DNA from: CAZABP01 sp964483245
GTDB taxonomy: Bacteria; Planctomycetota; UBA1135; UBA2386
Direction: 5' to 3'
Assembly (NCBI GenBank): GCA_964483245.1
Contig: CAZABP010000013.1
Span: 1 to 64,000, forward strand
DNA length: 64,000 nucleotides
Positions 41,701 through 47,225 of this stretch are shown in pieces (the first letter of the stretch is position 1; the number at the start of each line of letters is the position of its first letter). Both the position numbers and the translations under genes were made by a program. The notes under the pieces were generated by a model, which saw nothing but the letters and a program-made list of their open reading frames with translations, did not search any database and was not told the origin of the DNA.

Positions 41701-41777
41701 AGGCCGTGCTGGCACCGAGCGGATCCCCGCTCGCGCTCGACGGGACGAACGGGCTGCGGTTCACGCTCGGGTACTGA
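38745..41777 (+). CDS. Secreted ELWxxDGT repeat protein 2
   Basis: The 1010-residue tandem paralogue of the previous gene begins with the signal MRLVSLLAVCALPALLPAQ. The ATG at 38745 is preferred to an upstream in-frame ATG at 38694, which would bury the signal. It again has 17 ELWxxDGT copies in the same order as its neighbour, including EPW variants at matching places and the common end KELWVTDGTAAGTRF, GTFGIPTYPIVSNGRL and the C-terminal module (LHGVTFAAQAVLAPSG, TNGLRFTLGY). The repeat-by-repeat match shows duplication of the whole gene, not separate repeat growth. The pair is separated by 184 bp with no gene. Confidence 0.88.
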   Translation: MRLVSLLAVCALPALLPAQAPVLVKDINQLPIAGGSSMPSRFTTAAGWTWFVAATVDHGYELWRTGGTEATTQLVVDLSPGVLNSNLSNLTPLGGGLLFALESAVPAELYFTDGTASGTIRLPVTLSSGNLAFVSDGARAWFAASDATHGIELWSTDGTPAGTQLVADIHVGQVSSAPRDLALLGNRCVFAATTVQTGDELWISDGTAAGTVLLADIVPGATSSVPDQLVAWNGRIAFTAQTPAAGQELWITDGTTAGTAMVADISPGAQSSQPIGITALGSRLLFTAAVAATGREPWVSDGTTSGTALLLDLQPGPGTSSPQVMLAVGSRCYFRAFDGQHGMELWVTDGTTAGTVLVADIEPGVASSLPLYLARAGSKVLFAASTTQYGYELWATDGTTAGTQLVRDIAPQPGRSSTPMTLTTDASGQRVIFAANDFVHGTEPWISDGTTAGTVLLRDILSSAGSTQSAHPAHLTDAYGITYFAASDGVRGKELWRTDGTAAGTQLVKYIGSQVWPGDPLNFCTLGNKLLFAANDSVRGHELWVSDGTQAGTQLLFDIWPGPTPSLPGYMVQLGDRVVFAAKDPVAGDEPWVTDGTAAGTQRLADIMPGTASSNPRLFTRHQGRVFFRAADATHGEELWMTDGTPAGTRLVADIAPGAGGSLIESLTVAGGVLFLRADDRTHGAELWRTDGTAQGTVLVRDIVAGSGSSIPANFGEALGRLFFAANDPTHGYEVWSSDGTAVGTQLVADVFAGTNPSYPTGFTQAGDVAVFSAIDQNGRELWVTDGTAAGTKLLRDIRQPGSSLPVAFTRAGSRHVYFHAEGVPDKELWVTDGTAAGTRFVGKLGQGTFGIPTYPIVSNGRLLIGMDDRRHGAELFRVELGAVSQPVGIAFGADGREPQLAADDPVIGAWMQFRIERAQPSQVGILLASLPSAPLAVGHGAFAYVDLSSAVSIGGFLVDARGRANTSIWLAPSLSVLHGVTFAAQAVLAPSGSPLALDGTNGLRFTLGY

Positions 41778-41795
41778 TCCCGTAGACCGCCGCGC

Positions 41796-41841
41796 AGGTG
41801 TCTGACACCGGGTGTACCGGTACACCGGGTGTCAGACACCT
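41796..41841. repeat. Long palindromic element, family C
   Basis: A 46-base palindrome has 21-base arms (41796-41816 and 41821-41841) with a single mismatch around the centre CCGG. Each arm carries GGTGTCTGACACC at its outer end and GTGTA next to the centre. The centre GTACCGGTAC is the same sequence as the outer arms of the family B element at 31.2 kb. It lies between the stop codons of two convergent genes, 18 bases after one and 9 before the other. Confidence 0.88.
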
Positions 41842-41850
41842 ACGCAGCGG

Positions 41851-42303
41851 TCATGCGTCCGTATCGCGCGCTGCGCGTGCGAGGTCGCGGCGGCGCTCGG
41901 CGAGCGCGGCGAACAGGGCGCGTAGCAGGACGGCGAACAGCAGGAGCTCGATCGGCAAGCCTTGGAGAACCCGGTCCGGGTCGTGCATCCAGGTCGCAGC
42001 CTTGTTTGCGATCAGCAGCATCAGCGCAAGGACGACGGCATGGAGCGGGGCCCGCAACGCGAGTGCAGCGAGCGCAAGCAGCACGAACCCGGCGACGAAG
42101 CGAGCGACGTCCTCCGTGCTGAGCTCGCCCGTCCCACGCTGGTTGAATCGCTCGATCGCGAGGCCCAACTGCAGCGCAGAGGTGACGAACAGCCACATCG
42201 CCGAGCGCATCACGAGCTGTCCGCGATCCGCCGCATCCTTCGCCCGACCCACCGCGCCGACGCGGGACGGCACCTCCGGCCGGGGCGCACCCGCACCGCT
42301 CAT
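41851..42303 (-). CDS. Small polytopic membrane protein, paralogue of the gene at 42956
   Basis: The function is unknown. The 150-residue product has about four hydrophobic segments (MWLFVTSALQLGLAIERF, FVAGFVLLALAALALR, AVVLALMLLIANKAATWM, IELLLFAVLLRALFAAL). The last 40 residues, DPDRVLQGLPIELLLFAVLL then RALFAALAERRRD, match DPANIVRGLLIKILFIAALL and RGLTAALEQRDAR at the end of the first gene of this operon. The N-terminal helices are also alike. The start overlaps the stop of the CPBP protease gene (ATGA, 42300-42303). The two paralogues thus flank the protease within one translationally coupled unit. Confidence 0.65.
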   Translation of the reverse strand: MSGAGAPRPEVPSRVGAVGRAKDAADRGQLVMRSAMWLFVTSALQLGLAIERFNQRGTGELSTEDVARFVAGFVLLALAALALRAPLHAVVLALMLLIANKAATWMHDPDRVLQGLPIELLLFAVLLRALFAALAERRRDLARAARDTDA

Positions 42304-42959
42304 GCCGCCAGCAGCTCCTCGGCGAGCACGCACGCATTCCAGGCTGCATGCACGAGCATGCCCGGCACGAGGCTGCCCGTGCGCCGCGCGAGCCAGCCGA
42401 ACAGGATCCCGAGCGCGAAATGGCTCGGCAGCACCGCCGGCATCAGATGGAAGATCGCGAACCAGAGCGCCTGCAGGATCAACGCGTCGCGCATCGCCAT
42501 GACGCGCGCGAACCGCTGCAGCAGGAAGCCGCGGAACGCGAGCTCTTCGAACACCGCCGGCATCACGACGATCAACACGGCTGAGCTCCACAGCGGCCAG
42601 CCATGCAGCTCGTACTCGTCGAGATAGCGCACCCCTTCGAACACCTGCAGCAGCAGCGCGAACCAGTAGTGGAGCGCGATCCAGCTCACGACGAACAGCC
42701 CCAGCGCGAGCAGCCAGTCGACCCCGCGTACATGCGACCACCGCAGCCAGGTCCGCAGCCCGGGTTCGTAACGCTGCACGAACGCGACGATCAACACGGC
42801 ATCCACGCCCGACATCGCGACGTCGACCCACGGCGACGCGTCCTCGTGCAACCGCCACCAGATCAAGCCCGCCGCACTGACCGCGAGCAGCAGCATTCCG
42901 AGCACGAGCGCAGGCCGCAGCTCGTGCCAGGAGCTCAGCGGCGCCGGCGCCCCGGTCAT
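42300..42959 (-). CDS. CPBP-family intramembrane metalloprotease
   Basis: The 219-residue polytopic protein carries the CPBP (Abi/CAAX) signature. The Glu-Glu-x3-Arg motif is FEELAFRGF at 138-145 (E138, E139, R143). The second conserved His is IFHLMPAVLPSHF (His 171), and the third motif is HAAWN (His 204, Asn 208). These residues form the presumed active site of glutamate-type intramembrane proteases, which process prenylated proteins in eukaryotes and peptides or membrane proteins in bacteria. It overlaps the genes on both sides by four bases (ATGA). Its substrate could be one of the flanking small membrane proteins, but that is inference. Confidence 0.88.
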   Translation of the reverse strand: MTGAPAPLSSWHELRPALVLGMLLLAVSAAGLIWWRLHEDASPWVDVAMSGVDAVLIVAFVQRYEPGLRTWLRWSHVRGVDWLLALGLFVVSWIALHYWFALLLQVFEGVRYLDEYELHGWPLWSSAVLIVVMPAVFEELAFRGFLLQRFARVMAMRDALILQALWFAIFHLMPAVLPSHFALGILFGWLARRTGSLVPGMLVHAAWNACVLAEELLAA

Positions 42960-43588
42960 GCAGGCGCAGCAGCGGCGCGCTTGCGGCGCGCATCGCGCTG
43001 TTCCAGCGCAGCCGTCAATCCACGCAGCAGCGCGGCGATGAACAGGATCTTGATCAACAGGCCGCGCACGATGTTCGCCGGATCGAGAATCGCCATGACG
43101 ACATGCACGCTGACGAACAACGCGAGCGCGGTCATGATCGCCGGCAGCGCCGCCTTGGTCGCCCACCACGCCAGCAAGAGGAACACCATGCCCAGGCCGA
43201 TCGGCACGATGTAGGCCTGCAACCGTTCCCGGTCGACGGCACGCGCGAGCTCGCCGGCCGTCATCGTCGTGCCGTCCTCGAGCTCGACCAGTTCGTCCGG
43301 CTCGAAGCGCTGCAGATTGCGATGCGCTGCGGCCGCCTCGCGGCTCGCACTCATGCCGGCGAACAGGCCGAAGACCACCTGCAGGATCGCGACCGCGAGC
43401 ATCCAGCCGGCGGCCCGCACCACGCGCGAATGCCGCTCCTTGGCGATGCGCTTGTGCCGCGTGTGGCGCGCCAGCGACGGCCGGGCCGGCGCCACGTCCG
43501 CTGCCGGCGCAGCCGGCGGCGAGAGCTCGGAACCCGTCGGTTGGTCCGGCGGCAGCGCATCGGGGGACTCGGTGTTCGGCTCCTGCAT
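42956..43588 (-). CDS. Three-helix membrane protein, first gene of CPBP operon
   Basis: I do not recognise this 210-residue product. Its first 60 residues are a Pro/Ala-rich, then basic, cytoplasmic tail (PPDQPTGSELSPPAAPAADV, then RHTRHKRIAKERHSR). A helix WMLAVAILQVVFGLFAGM is followed by a polar loop of about 45 residues with FEPDELVELEDGTTMTAGEL, which may lie outside. Two or three helices then end in DPANIVRGLLIKILFIAALL. That C-terminal half is paralogous to the last gene of the operon. A strong Shine-Dalgarno supports the ATG at 43588. The divergent thioredoxin-fold gene starts 48 bp away. Confidence 0.65.
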   Translation of the reverse strand: MQEPNTESPDALPPDQPTGSELSPPAAPAADVAPARPSLARHTRHKRIAKERHSRVVRAAGWMLAVAILQVVFGLFAGMSASREAAAAHRNLQRFEPDELVELEDGTTMTAGELARAVDRERLQAYIVPIGLGMVFLLLAWWATKAALPAIMTALALFVSVHVVMAILDPANIVRGLLIKILFIAALLRGLTAALEQRDARRKRAAAAPA

Positions 43589-43591
43589 GGG

Positions 43592-43600
43592 CCTCTCCTT
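43592..43600 (-). promoter_or_regulatory. Strong ribosome binding site for the CPBP operon
   Basis: The minus strand reads AAGGAGAGG with the AAGGAG core six bases before the ATG at 43588. Few genes here have such a site, so the first gene of this operon is probably well translated. Confidence 0.75.
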
Positions 43601-43636
43601 GGCGAGGGCGCGGATCCTACGGGAAGATCCCGCCCC

Positions 43637-44998
43637 ATGCGCCGCCTGCTCCCGATCGCCGCCGTCCTCCTCCCGCTCGCCCTGCCGGCCCAGCAGGACG
43701 CAGCATTCCAACGCAGCTACGACGCATGGGAGAAGCAGCAGCGCGCGTTCACCGATGCGGCGTTGGCGGCGCGGCGCGCCGGCAAGGTCGAGAAGGGCGG
43801 CGCGCTCCCCGCCGACGTGCAGCAGCTGCAGGATCGCGCCGACGCAGCGCGCGCGGCGCTGCTGACGGAGTTCGGCCAGCGCGACGACCTGTCGGCGGCG
43901 ACCTACCAACTGCTCGGCCGCGTCCACGAATCCGCGCGCGACTACGGTGGCGCAGTCGGCGCCTACACCAAGGCCCTCGCGCACGCGCCCGCGGACGCCC
44001 CGGACTTCGACACGCTCGGCAAGCTCTGCCTCGCGGCGATGAACTCCAAGGACGACCGGCTCGCAGCCCGCTGGATGCGCACGTTGATCGACGCCGAGGA
44101 CCGCCACGCACCTGCCCGCCGCAATCTGCAGGTGCGCACGAACTGGTATCCACGGATGTTGATCGCGCTCGGCGACTGGGAGGCACTCGAGCAGCACGTC
44201 GCGCAGCTCGCCGACGCGGGCGACGCGGCGAGCACGACGGCGGCGGCCACGTTCGGTGTGGTGGCGAAAATCCACTGCGGCGACCTCGAGGGCGCGACCA
44301 ACCAGGTAGCCGCGATCCGCGCCGACCCTGAGCGCTACCCCGACCAACAGGCATGGGCCGTGCTCGCACAGATCGCGCTGGACGTCCACCGCGGCGAGTT
44401 CGACGCCGCCGCCAGGCTCGCTCGCGAGTGCGCCGCCGAGCCAGCGCCGGAAGGCGCCTCCCCGATCGATCGCAACCAGCGGCGCTACGTCGCCGCGATC
44501 GCACCGTTCCTCGGCCAGCCGGCACCACAGCTGCGCGTCGACACCTGGGTCGGCGGCGAGATCACCGGCGACGACGTGCTGGCAGCCCTGCGCGGCAAGG
44601 TGGTCGTGCTGGACTTCTGGCAACCGTGGTGCGAGCCGTGCCGCAAGGCGATGCCGAAGCTGGTGCAGGCGCAACGCGAGCATGGCGACCAGGTCACGGT
44701 GCTCGGCCTGTGCAAGGTCGAGAACTACGGCTACGACGTCTCGGCGCGCGCCGCGGTCCGGCCGATCGCGCCCGCCGACTATCCGGCGCACGCCGCTGAC
44801 TTCCACGCCGACATGCAGCTGAACTACCCGCTCGCGATCGCCGACACGGCGGCGAACAACGAGGCCTACCGCGTCGCCGGCATCCCCACCCTGGTCATCC
44901 TCGACCGCGAGGGGATCGTGCGCTGGATGTCGTGCGGTGCGGGTGAGCCGGGGCTGTTCGAGCTGGCGCTGCAGGGCGTGCTGCGCGCCGCGCGCTGA
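43637..44998 (+). CDS. Exported TlpA/ResA-like thioredoxin-fold protein with TPR-like N-terminal part
   Basis: This is a 453-residue protein with a signal peptide (MRRLLPIAAVLLPLALPAQQ). Residues 25-290 are helical repeats of TPR type (ATYQLLGRVHESARDYGGAV, AYTKALAHAPADAPDFDTLG). The C-terminal 160 residues are a thioredoxin fold with FLGQPAPQL, VVVLDFWQPWCEPCRKAMP (redox WCEPC at 331-335) and a cis-Pro in VAGIPTLVILD. It should act as a disulfide reductase or isomerase outside the cytoplasmic membrane. Partners are unknown. It is divergent from the CPBP operon. Its TGA directly abuts the stop of the convergent GT4 gene, with no bases between. Confidence 0.85.
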   Translation: MRRLLPIAAVLLPLALPAQQDAAFQRSYDAWEKQQRAFTDAALAARRAGKVEKGGALPADVQQLQDRADAARAALLTEFGQRDDLSAATYQLLGRVHESARDYGGAVGAYTKALAHAPADAPDFDTLGKLCLAAMNSKDDRLAARWMRTLIDAEDRHAPARRNLQVRTNWYPRMLIALGDWEALEQHVAQLADAGDAASTTAAATFGVVAKIHCGDLEGATNQVAAIRADPERYPDQQAWAVLAQIALDVHRGEFDAAARLARECAAEPAPEGASPIDRNQRRYVAAIAPFLGQPAPQLRVDTWVGGEITGDDVLAALRGKVVVLDFWQPWCEPCRKAMPKLVQAQREHGDQVTVLGLCKVENYGYDVSARAAVRPIAPADYPAHAADFHADMQLNYPLAIADTAANNEAYRVAGIPTLVILDREGIVRWMSCGAGEPGLFELALQGVLRAAR

Positions 44999-46414
44999 TC
45001 ACGACTTGCGCCGCAGCGCGTCGCGGATCTTCGCGATCCGCCGCTTCAGCGACCAACGTGGGCGTTTGGGCCCGGCCGGCAACTGCGTCACCGGCAATCC
45101 CCCGGCGCGCTGCAGCGCCTGCAGCTCGGCCAGGATCCGGTCGCGCTGCTCGGTGACTTCGCCGAGCTGGAACTCGCGGCTCAGGCAGCGCTCACGCCAG
45201 GCTTCGAGCTCGGCCCCTTCGACGAACGGACACTCTGCCGTGCTGCGCAACAGGTCGAGCTGCTGCGGATCCAGCCGCGGCCGGCTGCGCAGCCGGCGCG
45301 CCGCGCGATAGACCTGCACCAGCTGGCGCGCCGACGCCGCCCAGGAGAACTGCGCCGCCCGCGCGCGCCCGCGCCGCCCCAGCTCCTCGCCATGCGCGCG
45401 GTCTTCGAGCAACCGCCGCATCGCCGCCGACAGCGCGCGCGGGTCACCCGGCGGCAGCAGCACCGCCGCCTCGCCGCACACCTCAGGCAGCGACGCCGCC
45501 TGCGTCGTCACGACCGGCACGCCGAGCGCCATCGCCTCGAGCGGCGGCAGCCCGAACCCCTCCTCGCGCGACGGATACAACAGCCCGGCGCTGCCCTGCA
45601 GCACCGCCTTCAGCGTGCGGTCGTCGAGCCCTTCGATCCAGCGCACGTAGGCATCGATCTGCTCGCGCGCGCAGATCTCGTCGGACGTCTCACCGGCGCG
45701 GTGCCAGACCCGCGCACCGGCACACAGGAGGCGCGCATCCACGCCCGTGCGCCGCAGCAGCGCCAGCGCGCGGAACGCCGTCGCATGGTCCTTGTGCGGA
45801 TAGTCCTTGCCGACCATCACGAAGTAGCGCGGCGGCAGCCCGAGTCCGGCACGCAACGCCGCCGCTTCGTCCTCCGCCATGCGTTCGGCGAACGCCGGAT
45901 CGACCGCGAGCGGGACCCGCATGATCCGCTCGCGCGGCACCGAGAACAGCTTCTCCGCATCCCCGGCGACCGCCTCGCTGTGCACGAGCACGAGATCCGC
46001 GTGCAGCAGCAGCCGCTGCACGAAGCCGTTGTACCAGCCGTAGCCATCCTTGGAGGGGTGGTACTCCGGGTGCCGGTTCAGGATTGCGTCGTGCATCTCG
46101 ACGATGCAGGTCGGCACGATCTGCGGGATCCACAGATCCCGCGGCGTCCGGTCTGGGAACCAGCTCAGGTGGTAGATGTCCGGCTGATCGCGCGGGTCCG
46201 GTGCCAGCAACACGCGCAGCAGCGCTTCGGTGGAATCCACTTCGACCGGTTCGACGGCGGCGAGGTCCGGTCCCAGCCGCGTGCCCCGGCGCACGACGGC
46301 GCGCAACCGCGTGATCTCCGGCCGCGCTGTGAGCGCGCGCAGCAGGTTGACCTGCACGCGTTCGAGGCCGGACAGGCCGCGGTGCAGCAGGCGGGCGTCG
46401 AACAGGACGTGCAT
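44999..46414 (-). CDS. Family 4 glycosyltransferase
   Basis: The 471-residue GT-B protein begins MHVLFDARLLHRGLSGLERV. The GT4 donor half has VMVGKDYPHKDHATAFRAL near 200 and YPSREEGFGLPPLEAMALGVP near 285 with intact E-x7-E. The last 90 residues form a basic, partly coiled-coil tail (LGEVTEQRDRILAELQALQR, RWSLKRRIAKIRDALRRKS) that could bind the membrane or a partner. It stands alone: its stop touches the thioredoxin-fold gene, and its start is divergent from the second sigma factor gene across 214 bp. The acceptor is unknown. Confidence 0.88.
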   Translation of the reverse strand: MHVLFDARLLHRGLSGLERVQVNLLRALTARPEITRLRAVVRRGTRLGPDLAAVEPVEVDSTEALLRVLLAPDPRDQPDIYHLSWFPDRTPRDLWIPQIVPTCIVEMHDAILNRHPEYHPSKDGYGWYNGFVQRLLLHADLVLVHSEAVAGDAEKLFSVPRERIMRVPLAVDPAFAERMAEDEAAALRAGLGLPPRYFVMVGKDYPHKDHATAFRALALLRRTGVDARLLCAGARVWHRAGETSDEICAREQIDAYVRWIEGLDDRTLKAVLQGSAGLLYPSREEGFGLPPLEAMALGVPVVTTQAASLPEVCGEAAVLLPPGDPRALSAAMRRLLEDRAHGEELGRRGRARAAQFSWAASARQLVQVYRAARRLRSRPRLDPQQLDLLRSTAECPFVEGAELEAWRERCLSREFQLGEVTEQRDRILAELQALQRAGGLPVTQLPAGPKRPRWSLKRRIAKIRDALRRKS

Positions 46415-46628
46415 GGCGTGCAGCGGCGCACCGCACGCGCCCCGCGCCGGAATCCAGGCTCGGTGTGCGCGGATGCGCGGCCGGAAGGGGGCGCAGCGGA
46501 CTGCGCGGGCGCCCCGCGGTCAAGTCCACGCGGCGGGAACGTGCGTGCACGCAGCACCCGGAACGCCCGCTCCGGCCGGACGCTCGCGCGCATCGCGCGC
46601 CCAGCGCAGGGCTATCATCCGCCGCGCC

Positions 46629-47225
46629 ATGCTGGATGCCGGTGAGCCATCCGAGATCCTCGTGCGGCGCGCGCGCGCCCACGACCGGGATGCGATCGCT
46701 GCGCTGTACGCGCGCTACCGCGAGCGTCTGCGCGCCGCGCTGCGCCGGATGCTCGGCGCCGAATACCGCGCCCTGCTGCTCGACAGCGAAGATGCCGTGC
46801 AGGACGCGATCCTGGTGGCGTTGGACGGCCTGGACGGCTTCGAGTACCGCGGCGAGGGTTCGTTCCTCGCCTGGATCCTGCGCATCGCCGAGCGCGAAGT
46901 CCTGATGCGCGTGCGGGCGCGCCGCACGCGCAAGCGCGACCATGCGCGTGAGCAGCGCCTCGACGACGACGCCGAGCCGGTCGCCCTCGAGCCGACGCCG
47001 TCCGAGCTGGCCGTCGGCCACGAGACGGAGCAACGGATCCGCGCCTGCCTCGACCGCATGGCGACGCAGGAACGGGAAGTGTTGGTGCTGCGCCGCTACC
47101 TCGATCTGCCGCACGACGAGATCGCGCGCTCGCTGGAGCTGCCGAGCACCGGCGCAGCGCGTGCCCTGCTGTCGCGCGCGCAGGCCCGTCTGGCCGATCT
47201 GCTGGAGCAGGACGAGACGCGATGA
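46629..47225 (+). CDS. ECF-family RNA polymerase sigma factor
   Basis: This is a 198-residue sigma factor. Region 2 is near residues 14-95 (RDAIAALYARYRERLRAALR, then DSEDAVQDAILVALDGLDGF) and region 4 near 130-190 (QEREVLVLRRYLDLPHDEIA, ALLSRAQARL). The segment between the regions is charged (RARRTRKRDHAREQR). The stop overlaps the start of the kinase gene (ATGA, 47222-47225), exactly as in the sigma/kinase pair at 5.6 kb. It presumably directs RNA polymerase to a regulon controlled by that kinase. The 214-bp divergent gap to the GT4 gene should hold the promoter; I cannot point to its boxes with confidence. Confidence 0.9.
   Translation: MLDAGEPSEILVRRARAHDRDAIAALYARYRERLRAALRRMLGAEYRALLLDSEDAVQDAILVALDGLDGFEYRGEGSFLAWILRIAEREVLMRVRARRTRKRDHAREQRLDDDAEPVALEPTPSELAVGHETEQRIRACLDRMATQEREVLVLRRYLDLPHDEIARSLELPSTGAARALLSRAQARLADLLEQDETR

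Noticed and set aside
35546..41777. Regular 140-150 base periodicity that could suggest a CRISPR-like or minisatellite array
   Set aside because: The period is the coding of ELWxxDGT protein repeats in one long frame; the DNA copies differ at many silent sites and there are no spacers.
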